From: Thiobacillus sp. 65-1059
GTDB taxonomy: Bacteria > Pseudomonadota > Gammaproteobacteria > Burkholderiales > Thiobacillaceae
Length of the DNA stretch: 48,448 nucleotides
Assembly (NCBI GenBank): GCA_001897675.1
Contig: MKUE01000117.1
Span: 1 to 48,448 of the forward strand
Direction: 5' to 3'
The position numbers were made by a program, and so were the translations under genes. Below the pieces are notes generated by a model. That model worked only from the letters and a program-made list of their open reading frames with translations, ran no database searches and had not been told where the DNA came from. The stretch's first letter is position 1. Every line of letters begins with the position of its first letter. Positions 8,555 through 14,390 of the stretch are shown piece by piece.

Positions 8555-8728
8555 ATGGATAGTTTCAAAAGCTTCTTGGACCGAGAGGTTCTGGCTCACG
8601 GTGACCTCGAGTTCTTTAAGGCCAATGGCCTAGGCGGCAGTCAGAGGTTCCAGTCAATATACCCAATCAAATACGGAGGCCAGTTTGGTTATTTGTGGAC
8701 ATGGAGGTGTAGTTGTAATAGACGATGA
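8555..8728 (+). CDS. Hypothetical 57-aa protein
   Basis: ATG at 8555 is preceded by GGCGGAG, a fair ribosome binding site. The product begins MDSFKSFLDREVLAHGDLEF and is of unknown family. Its 3' end overlaps the next gene by 44 bp in another frame, so the two may be coupled. A frameshift joining the two frames is possible but not required, since the second gene has its own strong ribosome binding site. Confidence 0.5.
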   Translation: MDSFKSFLDREVLAHGDLEFFKANGLGGSQRFQSIYPIKYGGQFGYLWTWRCSCNRR

Positions 8729-8891
8729 GGCCATTGAGGTCGAATCGATTCAGGACTCAGAACTGCGAATGCAGGCTAACGAGGCAGTACAAAGACTGGT
8801 AGATGCCGCCAAATACGGGCGTGTTGACCAGATGATTGAAGCGATGAACGACTACGCTGCTATTCGCAGGCGGGAGGCCACTACTCACTAA
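8685..8891 (+). CDS. Hypothetical 68-aa protein, TTG start
   Basis: The start is TTG 8685 with GGAGG 7 bp upstream, a strong signal for an unusual start. The product reads as a normal soluble acidic/helical protein, with DSELRMQANEAVQRLVDAA in the middle. No family recognised. It overlaps the upstream 57-aa gene and is followed 5 bp later by an intrinsic terminator. Confidence 0.6.
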   Translation: MVICGHGGVVVIDDEAIEVESIQDSELRMQANEAVQRLVDAAKYGRVDQMIEAMNDYAAIRRREATTH

Positions 8892-8896
8892 TTCAC

Positions 8897-8922
8897 GCCC
8901 CTCTTAATCGAGGGGCATTTTT
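8897..8922 (+). terminator. Intrinsic terminator
   Basis: A 7-bp perfect stem (GCCCCTC/GAGGGGC) with a 6-nt loop, followed by ATTTTT. It ends the 8555-8891 unit. Confidence 0.85.
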
Positions 8923-8935
8923 ATGGGGGGACACT

Positions 8936-9244
8936 ATGAGCGTATACAAGGACGACGCAGACGACCTGATTGTTGATGTCGAATTTCCAGGCTTTGAGCC
9001 TGACCAGAACAGCCTGTACTACTACGTCGATGAGGAAACGGGGCTTATGCGGCTTACGCCGGCAGGTGTTGCCGCAAAGCGCCAGGCCATCGGGGATATG
9101 GTAGAGCACATGAGAGATACCCGAGACATACCAGACCAGGTGATTGAGTTCTGGACTGCGATTTTCGAGGGGCGCCAGGAGGACGCGTTGAAAATAACCC
9201 GGCGCGCAAGCCTTGTAGTTATTGATGGGGGAAAGAAGGATTGA
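8936..9244 (+). CDS. Hypothetical 102-aa acidic protein
   Basis: ATG at 8936 follows a G-rich ribosome binding site (GGGGGG). The product is acidic with an aromatic patch (SLYYYVDEETG) and no known domain. The gene stands alone between two intrinsic terminators (8897-8922 and 9249-9274), so it must have its own promoter or be read through the first terminator. Such isolated small genes are typical of accessory loci in phages and mobile elements. Confidence 0.65.
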   Translation: MSVYKDDADDLIVDVEFPGFEPDQNSLYYYVDEETGLMRLTPAGVAAKRQAIGDMVEHMRDTRDIPDQVIEFWTAIFEGRQEDALKITRRASLVVIDGGKKD

Positions 9245-9248
9245 AGAC

Positions 9249-9274
9249 GCCCCGCTAACGCGGGGCTTTTGTTT
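9249..9274 (+). terminator. Intrinsic terminator
   Basis: A 7-bp perfect stem (GCCCCGC/GCGGGGC) with a 4-nt loop, followed by TTTTGTTT, 4 bp after the 8936-9244 gene. It lies tail-to-tail with the leftward gene ending at 9279. Confidence 0.85.
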
Positions 9275-9278
9275 GCTG

Positions 9279-9782
9279 CTACCTGGCCAGATATTCCGTT
9301 GTTATCTCTGTAATAAAACTTTCGGTATGTGCTCGACGCAGTGAAAATATGTCTCCATTCTTGTACGCAATCGTTACAAGCAACTGGTCAGGCCAGTACT
9401 CAGCCGTAATCGCCAGCCCGCGTGGGCTCCTAGCGAAGTAATCCAGCGGGCTGCAATAGTCGTCCAACGCCATCAACTCCCCCCAGGTTGAAGGCAGCCG
9501 CGGGAAGCCGAACGTCTGAATGAATATCTCGCTGAACCTCTTGCGACCGGCTGTCGTGTAATCCAGCAGGTCGTCAAATTCTGTGCCGCCTTTTACCTCA
9601 ATGCGAGTCAGGTACTGATTCCAATCGAAGTCAAGAATGCCTTTGTCTTCTCGCTCTTGTCTCCTTAGGACCATAGCTGCGAACGGACCAACGGCCTCTT
9701 CAGCCAGGGCCAACTCAGGGTCTTTGACTTCTGGTTTTTTGGTCGATTTGCGCTTCGTCTTGATGTCGATTACGTCCGCCAC
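9279..9782 (-). CDS. Hypothetical 167-aa protein
   Basis: A leftward gene with an N-terminal lysine-rich stretch (IDIKTKRKSTKKPEVKD) and an otherwise mixed alpha/beta composition, containing FDDLLDYTTAGRKRFSEIF in the middle. No transmembrane segment or known motif. It follows the 79-aa gene at 9862-10101 on the same strand with an 80-bp gap. Confidence 0.65.
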   Translation of the reverse strand: MADVIDIKTKRKSTKKPEVKDPELALAEEAVGPFAAMVLRRQEREDKGILDFDWNQYLTRIEVKGGTEFDDLLDYTTAGRKRFSEIFIQTFGFPRLPSTWGELMALDDYCSPLDYFARSPRGLAITAEYWPDQLLVTIAYKNGDIFSLRRAHTESFITEITTEYLAR

Positions 9783-9861
9783 GTGTACCTCGGTTTCTTA
9801 TGTTTAGCAGCCAGGATTAACGGAAACTCTGTCCGCATCTAAATATCCCAATCGTCTGGTT

Positions 9862-10101
9862 TCATAACATACCGTCGCGTCTGCGACGCATGGCGTCCTC
9901 CAGGCTCTGTATCAGTACTTCTCGGCGCGCTAGAACCCAGTCATCAATCGTTCTGTACTCAGGCAGCAGCACATGCCCGTAACGCTCGAACCAGCGTGTG
10001 TAGTACGCGCGCCCTTCGTCAGTAAATCCGATGCGCCCGGTTCTCTGGTCCATCAGCAGCACATCATCCTTGATGAGCATGCAGGCATCTTCTTTTTCCA
10101 T
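9862..10101 (-). CDS. Hypothetical 79-aa protein, divergent from HTH genes
   Basis: ATG at 10101 (MEKEDACMLIKDDV) is preceded by AAAGGA and is preferred to longer frames that would cross the divergent control region. The product has the features of a small winged-helix-like or regulatory protein (RTGRIGFTDEGRAYYTRWFE), but I cannot confirm a fold. It is divergent from the two HTH genes and may be part of the same regulatory switch. Confidence 0.6.
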   Translation of the reverse strand: MEKEDACMLIKDDVLLMDQRTGRIGFTDEGRAYYTRWFERYGHVLLPEYRTIDDWVLARREVLIQSLEDAMRRRRDGML

Positions 10102-10155
10102 AATTATCCTTTGCGCTAAAATTTGATAACTTACCGTGTCGGCAGCCAATACCTA
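10102..10155. promoter_or_regulatory. Divergent promoter and possible operator
   Basis: A 54-bp gap between divergent genes with half-sites TTATC (10104-10108) and GATAA (10125-10129) as an inverted repeat, and a TAAAAT -10-like hexamer. Plausible operator for the adjacent HTH proteins; not proven. Confidence 0.35.
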
Positions 10156-10677
10156 ATGACGTCAACATACAAACCGCCGATGCGCCGCGCCGTGGTTCAG
10201 CTGCCAGCGTCAGCACCAACATCAACCCGTGAGCAACGAGTCGATTCAAAACCCGCCACAGCATTCGCGTCTGAACTGCGCCGACTAATGGAACAGTATG
10301 ACCTGAGCCAAGACGACCTAGCTGAGCTCATTAGCGCATACACCGGAACTGTTGCGTCCCGTACGACTCTCGGCTCCTGGCTGCGTGGTGCTACTCCACG
10401 CATCGAGCCTGACACCCTCCAATCAGCGTTAGAACGCATCGAAAAAACCTCTGGCGCCCCAGTACGCTCTCGCATCGTCGAAGCATCAGAGGTGAGGCAC
10501 CAGACTCTGCAATGGCTGAAGCTAATTACGAGACGTGAACTCGAGCGAGCGGCCGAGATTCCACAGGCATGCGTTTACACGTACGAGCACGGCCTTACTA
10601 CTGTTGAGCGACGCCGCTGGGAGCGCATCAGCGCATACGTCGAGTTGTACCTGAAAAAGCGAGGCCTTCATGACTAA
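10156..10677 (+). CDS. HTH (XRE-like) DNA-binding protein
   Basis: From ATG 10156 the product has 173 residues; a TTG at 10123 would add 11. The middle (FASELRRLMEQYDLSQDDLA, then LGSWLRGATPRI) matches a Cro/CI-type helix-turn-helix, probably a repressor or copy-number/lysogeny-type regulator. A second helical region follows (LITRRELERAAEIPQACVY), which may be another HTH. It overlaps the next gene by 8 bp, so the two regulators are translationally coupled. It is divergent from the 79-aa gene across a short intergenic region. Confidence 0.65.
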   Translation: MTSTYKPPMRRAVVQLPASAPTSTREQRVDSKPATAFASELRRLMEQYDLSQDDLAELISAYTGTVASRTTLGSWLRGATPRIEPDTLQSALERIEKTSGAPVRSRIVEASEVRHQTLQWLKLITRRELERAAEIPQACVYTYEHGLTTVERRRWERISAYVELYLKKRGLHD

Positions 10678-11236
10678 AAAAACCGCATCACCTGACGCAT
10701 CAAAACAGCAGCGAAAAACCTGGCTGACCATGAGCGAGGAAGAGCAGCGGCTGCCTGGAGCCCGATTGATAGCCTGGCTGCTGCAGCGCGCGAACGATAA
10801 TGCACTCGGCATGCCCGGCCTGGCTGATGCGCTTGGTGTGACGTACGGCTACATCCACCAGCTGCGTAGCGGTAACCGAAAAACAGCGCATATCAGCGAC
10901 GAGTTTTCGTCTGCCTGTGCTCGCTTTCTGGGTGTTCCACGTATCGCGGTACTGCTAGCGGCCGGCAGCGTAAACCCGGAGGATTTTTATCTCGACCCAG
11001 CACATGTGGCGTCACGTGTTGACGAGGCTCTGGCGCACATCGCGAAGGACCCTCGGTGGGCCCCGCTTATGCCTGCAGACATTCACACGTCGTCGTACGA
11101 AACGCGCAGACTAATAGTGTTGCTGTACGAGGAGGCTACCAGCTCTACGCTGCTTCCTGCTGCTGCTGACGTTGATGCGCTAATCGCGCAGATTCACGCG
11201 AAACCACAGCCAGCTGATAACAAGAAACACAATTAA
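10670..11236 (+). CDS. HTH DNA-binding protein, second of pair
   Basis: A 188-residue protein coupled to the upstream HTH gene by an 8-bp overlap. Residues about 45-75 (GMPGLADALGVTYGYIHQLR, then SGNRKTAHIS) form a clear XRE-like helix-turn-helix. The C-terminal half lacks known motifs. Two successive HTH proteins in one operon are unusual. They may bind different operators or work as a heteromer. The 3' end overlaps the convergent membrane-protein gene by 57 bp. Confidence 0.65.
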   Translation: MTKKTASPDASKQQRKTWLTMSEEEQRLPGARLIAWLLQRANDNALGMPGLADALGVTYGYIHQLRSGNRKTAHISDEFSSACARFLGVPRIAVLLAAGSVNPEDFYLDPAHVASRVDEALAHIAKDPRWAPLMPADIHTSSYETRRLIVLLYEEATSSTLLPAAADVDALIAQIHAKPQPADNKKHN

Positions 11237-11416
11237 ACCCAGGCCGCCAATAAACAAATGCTGCTGCGAGTTCTGCAGCGTTCCAATAAGAACGTTGACT
11301 ACGCTGACTGCTGCTAGCGCAGGAGGGAATTGCTCGAACAGAAATCTCGGCAACCACCCCATGCCAGCACTGATTTGATTAAATAGGTCGGCAATGTATG
11401 CCCGCCATTTTTTCAT
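11180..11416 (-). CDS. Small two-helix membrane protein
   Basis: ATG at 11416 is preceded by GGAG. The 78-residue product has two hydrophobic stretches, about 27-45 and 54-72 (GLGLIVFLVISWLWF), separated by a short polar loop. The topology resembles small phage or plasmid membrane proteins (holin-like or exclusion proteins), but there is no diagnostic motif. It overlaps the 3' end of the HTH gene on the other strand by 57 bp. Confidence 0.55.
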   Translation of the reverse strand: MKKWRAYIADLFNQISAGMGWLPRFLFEQFPPALAAVSVVNVLIGTLQNSQQHLFIGGLGLIVFLVISWLWFRVNLRD

Positions 11417-11491
11417 GGCATCTCCAAACGATAATAATCGTTAACATATCGTATCGTCATGTTTTAAGATTGTCAACCCACTGAGGGCCGT

Positions 11492-11582
11492 CCAGCTAAG
11501 CGCCCGGTCACGTGCGCGTCTTCCTGTTTGTCAGGGGTCTACCAGCTAAGCGCCGGTGTTTTAAGCGTCTTCCAGCTGAGCG
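11492..11582. repeat. CCAGCTAAGCG short direct repeats
   Basis: Three near-identical 11-mers at 11492-11502, 11542-11552 and 11572-11582 (the last with G for A). They lie immediately left of the first long repeat copy and could be protein-binding iterons or decayed repeat units. Confidence 0.5.
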
Positions 11583-11584
11583 TC

Positions 11585-11822
11585 TACCAGCCAATGGCCT
11601 GGTTAGATGGCGTCACATCCGCTCGCCGAGAGGGGGCTCTCCAAAGGCACTGGGCTCTTTTCGGCTCGCTAACGTCATCCGAGCCAAAGCGTTCTGAGCG
11701 TCATCCCAGCAATAAACCGGGCCTCCAAGCCGAGCCAGTCGCCCGCTGCGCTTCGTGGTGGCTTCCGCTCAGGCCTGCGCTATTTAATGTGCTATTCGCT
11801 CCAGGATGCGTTTGTTGACGTA
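11585..11822. repeat. 238-bp direct repeat, copy 1
   Basis: An imperfect direct repeat of 13735-13973. The first 36 bp are identical, and most of the last 50 bp are identical apart from two or three bases, with diverged sequence between. It opens with an ACCAG/CTGGT hairpin. Read leftward, its right end encodes VNKRILERIAH then stop, a truncated version of the C-terminus of the 68-aa protein at 13920-14126. Copy 1 is thus a remnant of a duplicated locus. Confidence 0.8.
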
Positions 11823-11935
11823 TGGTCAAAAAGCTCAACGACGCTATCGGCAAGGACATCAGCGACAAGGACGAGGTGGAGCTCGCCATGGCTTCTCGCA
11901 GGTTCAATAAATGCAGAGTGCCAAGCGTCTCTTAA
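11822..11935 (+). CDS. Possible 37-aa ORF
   Basis: A short frame from ATG 11822 (MVKKLNDAIGKDISDKDEVE) to TAA 11935. The composition is protein-like, but there is no ribosome binding site, and it abuts the end of repeat copy 1. It could be a fragment of a lost gene. The remaining sequence to 12145 shows no gene. Confidence 0.25.
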   Translation: MVKKLNDAIGKDISDKDEVELAMASRRFNKCRVPSVS

Positions 11936-12145
11936 TCATCAGTTAGTGGTAAATCCGCTAATAAAAAAAGGTTTTTTGCGGAATCGATTGCCATAAACAT
12001 CCCGTATTTATCTGGGGCAATATCGAGAAATGCTACGCTGTCTTATCTGTTTTTTTAGCAAACAATGGCGATAGTGAGTAATTAGATTAGGCGACAAAAT
12101 CAGACTGACTGAAAGCGAAGCGCAGGCGCTTATCAGCCTGACACT

Positions 12146-12340
12146 ATGTCCGTACTTCCTGACACGGTAAGCATGCAACTGCTGGACGATGCTGCGTATT
12201 ACTGCACGGATTCTTGCGAATTCGAAAAGTCCAAGGCCTGTCTGGCGCAAAAAATAAAGGATTTATTTACGGCCATAATTGCTAAAGGGTACGGGCTCTT
12301 GGCCGTTAATACCGCCGCGTTCCTAGAGGTAAATAGATGA
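12146..12340 (+). CDS. Hypothetical 64-aa protein
   Basis: A small rightward gene whose stop overlaps the start of the next gene in an ATGA arrangement (12337-12340), strong evidence for coupling. The product contains two cysteines (AYYCTDSCEFEKSKAC) and a hydrophobic C-terminal half. Family unknown. The start may also be the ATG at 12173. It belongs to the cassette between the two 238-bp repeats. Confidence 0.5.
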   Translation: MSVLPDTVSMQLLDDAAYYCTDSCEFEKSKACLAQKIKDLFTAIIAKGYGLLAVNTAAFLEVNR

Positions 12341-13017
12341 CTACCGACACATATGCCGCCCGCCTTGCGGTTGACAAACAAATCCGCGCACATCGCCTAA
12401 TAGGAAGACTCACGGTGAGCGCCGCAGTTGACTGGCTGTGCGACCCGGAGAAACCAGGAAACCACGACCCACTGGAGCTGGTCAAAGCGCTGGCTGATAT
12501 TGGGCTTGATTACGCTTGGCAACATATAGGCAGCAGGCGCGTCATTTACGTTGCTGACGCGTTCAAACTAAAAGACGCAATATCAAACCTATCCATTGAT
12601 GCGATGCACGGCCATCGCTGGCTGTTCACGCGGGGGGAAACCCTAGCGCCATACAGCTCAGAACCGATATGCCACGACATGCGGCCGTTTAACGGCAACG
12701 GGCTTGCTGATGCGCTGCAGTATGTGTTGGAGCATCAAACTGCCGATGGCACTGTTAGGACAGTGGCTGACTGGCTGCTGGCGGCTGCGGACTACGACGA
12801 GGATGAGTTTTTAGAAATACAGGATGAGTATGACGGCCGGAGGACTGGGTTGCGGGAAATAGGGCTGGTGGTACGAGAATACGGCCTCGTTGTTCTTAAC
12901 CCCCGCCTCCTGGCCATAGCTATGCCTGCTATGCGCAACGTTCCAATGCTCATGCAGATTGGGTTTGAGTTAACCGCCAAGCCAAAACCGACGGCATTTT
13001 TGCACGTAGTTAAGTAG
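12337..13017 (+). CDS. Hypothetical 226-aa protein
   Basis: A soluble protein of unknown family, coupled to the 64-aa gene by an ATGA overlap. It contains no membrane segments and no catalytic motif I can recognise; the middle is acidic (ADYDEDEFLEIQDEYDGR). It is the largest gene in the 2-kb segment flanked by the long direct repeats and therefore the likely cargo of that segment. Confidence 0.65.
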   Translation: MTTDTYAARLAVDKQIRAHRLIGRLTVSAAVDWLCDPEKPGNHDPLELVKALADIGLDYAWQHIGSRRVIYVADAFKLKDAISNLSIDAMHGHRWLFTRGETLAPYSSEPICHDMRPFNGNGLADALQYVLEHQTADGTVRTVADWLLAAADYDEDEFLEIQDEYDGRRTGLREIGLVVREYGLVVLNPRLLAIAMPAMRNVPMLMQIGFELTAKPKPTAFLHVVK

Positions 13018-13089
13018 TGTCGGAAATCATCAAAGTAGATTTCTTCGGGCCGGCCGAGCCGGCACCTGATTCGGTTAGCCATAGCCAAA

Positions 13090-13115
13090 GAAAAAGGGGC
13101 GGCCGAGGCCGCCCC
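13090..13115 (-). terminator. Intrinsic terminator for 13135-13320 gene
   Basis: On the minus strand a 9-bp perfect GC stem (13107-13115 / 13096-13104, 2-nt spacer) is followed by TTTTTC. It ends the leftward small gene that stops at 13135. Confidence 0.8.
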
Positions 13116-13134
13116 TCCCACTGCCCTCTAGCGA

Positions 13135-13320
13135 TTACCGCTTGCTGTTAGGCGTGACTTTCACGGGTTTCCACGTACTGCCGGGGGAAGTCGTGGGGGG
13201 AAGCGGCCTATTATCTGCGACAGTCGCATAGTTCGGCCTTGCGCCGCCCTTGGGACCAATCTCTTGATAAATACCACCCTGATTGCCGGTGTTAGTACCG
13301 GGCTTCTTTGTTGCTGCCAT
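13135..13320 (-). CDS. Small 61-aa protein, YjzC-like
   Basis: ATG at 13320 is preceded by AAAGGAG. The product has the pattern KPGTNTGNQGGIYQEIGPKG, then NRPLPPTT and GSTWKPVK, resembling the small YjzC-type proteins of unknown function that I recall as having a GxY..xGPxG core and a PPT/W motif. It is basic, glycine- and proline-rich and likely soluble. It is monocistronic: own ribosome binding site and own terminator (13090-13115). Confidence 0.65.
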   Translation of the reverse strand: MAATKKPGTNTGNQGGIYQEIGPKGGARPNYATVADNRPLPPTTSPGSTWKPVKVTPNSKR

Positions 13321-13388
13321 GATTACTCCTTTTAAAAGAGCAGCGTTTACTCCGACAGTAAGAAGCCCTAGTACAAGGATTTGGTTGT

Positions 13389-13512
13389 AAATCTATTAGC
13401 AATAGATTATCTTCCATAACCCTCTGTCCACAGACAGGGCGACAGGTCTCGTCGGAACAGTGAGACGCTGTCAAAGCCGTTCTTGGTTGCAGCCTTGAAC
13501 GGCTTTTTCTTT
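13389..13512 (+). ncRNA. Candidate structured small RNA
   Basis: Four consecutive stem-loops: 13390-13397/13401-13408 (8 bp, AGC loop); 13420-13427 with 13430-13433 and 13436-13439 (8 bp with a 2-nt bulge); 13441-13450/13462-13472 (10 bp with one bulge); and 13473-13482/13497-13506 followed by a T-rich run. The last is an intrinsic terminator on the plus strand although no plus-strand gene ends here. That suggests a short independent transcript, for example a copy-control or regulatory RNA. No known RNA family is recognised. Confidence 0.45.
13473..13512 (+). terminator. Intrinsic terminator without upstream gene
   Basis: A 10-bp perfect stem (AAAGCCGTTC/GAACGGCTTT) with a 14-nt loop and a TTTTTCTTTT tail. 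It probably ends the candidate RNA above. Confidence 0.75.
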
Positions 13513-13520
13513 TCCTTAAT

Positions 13521-13545
13521 TGGCACTCTCGGAGAGAGAGTGCCA
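13521..13545. repeat. 10-bp perfect inverted repeat
   Basis: Arms TGGCACTCTC (13521-13530) and GAGAGTGCCA (13536-13545) with a 5-nt spacer and no T-tract. Could be a protein-binding site or part of an origin-like region with the DnaA box 44 bp away. Confidence 0.6.
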
Positions 13546-13588
13546 GCGACATGATACTAAATTTGCTGGGAGTTTCTAGGCACAAGCC

Positions 13589-13597
13589 TGTGGATAA
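13589..13597 (-). promoter_or_regulatory. DnaA box
   Basis: TTATCCACA on the minus strand, an exact match to the consensus DnaA box TTATNCACA. A single 9-mer can arise by chance, but it lies beside hairpins, an AT-rich stretch and iterons. Confidence 0.4.
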
Positions 13598-13734
13598 CCG
13601 GCCGGCAGTCTGAAAAGTGTCTAATTCGCCTCTTTGGGTCGCAGGCCAACGGGTGAAGAATCGGTCTGCCCGGAGCGTAAAGCCGGCAACTTAGATGGTG
13701 ACAGGGATGCGGTTAGGGCGTGGCCCCGGGCTGG

Positions 13735-13973
13735 TACCAGCCAATGGCCTGGTTAGATGGCGTCACATCCAGTCGCCGAGAAGGGTTCCCAAAGGCGCGG
13801 TGCCTTTATCGGCTCGCTAAACGTCATACGAGCCAAAGCGTCCTGAGCGTCATCCAGCTAAATATTCTGGCCTCCAAGCCTGCGCCTGGCGCCCGTCCGC
13901 TTCGTAGCGGCTCCCGCTGTCAGGCCTGCGCTATTTCTAGTGCTATTCGCTCCAGGATGCGTTTGTTGACGTA
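13735..13973. repeat. 238-bp direct repeat, copy 2
   Basis: The better preserved copy of 11585-11822. It contains several hairpins: ACCAG/CTGGT at its left end, AAAGGC/GCCTTT near 13792, and CCGCT/AGCGG near 13899. Its right 54 bp are the intact C-terminal coding part of the 68-aa gene (13920-14126, minus strand). The hairpin-rich part downstream of that gene may be an untranslated structured element. Confidence 0.8.
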
Positions 13974-14126
13974 ATCAATCGTGTCTGCTGGTTTGATGGA
14001 CATTTTAGATTTGAGCGCGTCCATGGCGTTTTTGAGGGGCATTCCCGAAAAAGCCTGTGTCTCGGTGTAGTCCAAAAGCGATTGCTCAGCTGAATTGAAA
14101 ATCACAATCCCATTGATTATCTGCAA
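13920..14126 (-). CDS. Hypothetical 68-aa protein, TTG start
   Basis: TTG at 14126 is preceded by AGGAGG at 4 bp spacing, a near-perfect ribosome binding site. The product is a helical protein ending VNKRILERIALEIAQA; no family recognised. Its C-terminal codons are duplicated at 11790-11822. The TGTGAAT repeats just upstream (14138-14180) suggest that it is regulated. It is the last gene before the tRNA scar. Confidence 0.55.
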   Translation of the reverse strand: MQIINGIVIFNSAEQSLLDYTETQAFSGMPLKNAMDALKSKMSIKPADTIDYVNKRILERIALEIAQA

Positions 14127-14137
14127 AACGCCTCCTG

Positions 14138-14180
14138 TGTGAATTGTTCACAGAGACTGCGTGTGAATGTCTATGTGAAT
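14138..14180. repeat. Phased TGTGAAT repeats
   Basis: TGTGAAT occurs at 14138-14144, 14162-14168 and 14174-14180, start-to-start distances of 24 and 12 bp. The regular phasing suggests binding sites on one helix face, upstream of the 68-aa gene. Confidence 0.5.
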
Positions 14181-14245
14181 TTTTTCATGATTGCGAAGTC
14201 GTTGAAGTAATTATATAAACAACCCGCAAGTACAACGCCCTAGGA

Positions 14246-14301
14246 ATTCAAAATCCGCCGCTGGTAACAGCGTGGGGGTTCGAGTCCCCCTCCCGGCACC
14301 A
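14246..14301 (+). other. tRNA-Leu(CAA) 3' fragment, attachment-site scar
   Basis: The 3' part of a class II tRNA: anticodon-loop region with CAA, a variable arm (CGCTG/CAGCG with GTAA loop), a T-arm (GGGGG TTCGAGT CCCCC), acceptor strand TCCCGGC and an encoded ACCA end. The 5' half (acceptor, D-arm) is missing; the sequence left of 14246 is unrelated. This is what remains at the distal end after an element integrates into a tRNA gene. The intact tRNA should lie left of the window, so the element spans at least 1-14245. Confidence 0.8.
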
Positions 14302-14390
14302 AGAAACACGCGAGGGTTGTGATCTTTCCGTTTCCCCGGACTTCTACAATTTTTCCTGGTAGGTTCGACGCAATTTGCACTTGTGCCCCC

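Noticed and set aside
11492-11582. CRISPR array
   Set aside because: Only three short units of 11 bp with unequal spacing and no cas genes.
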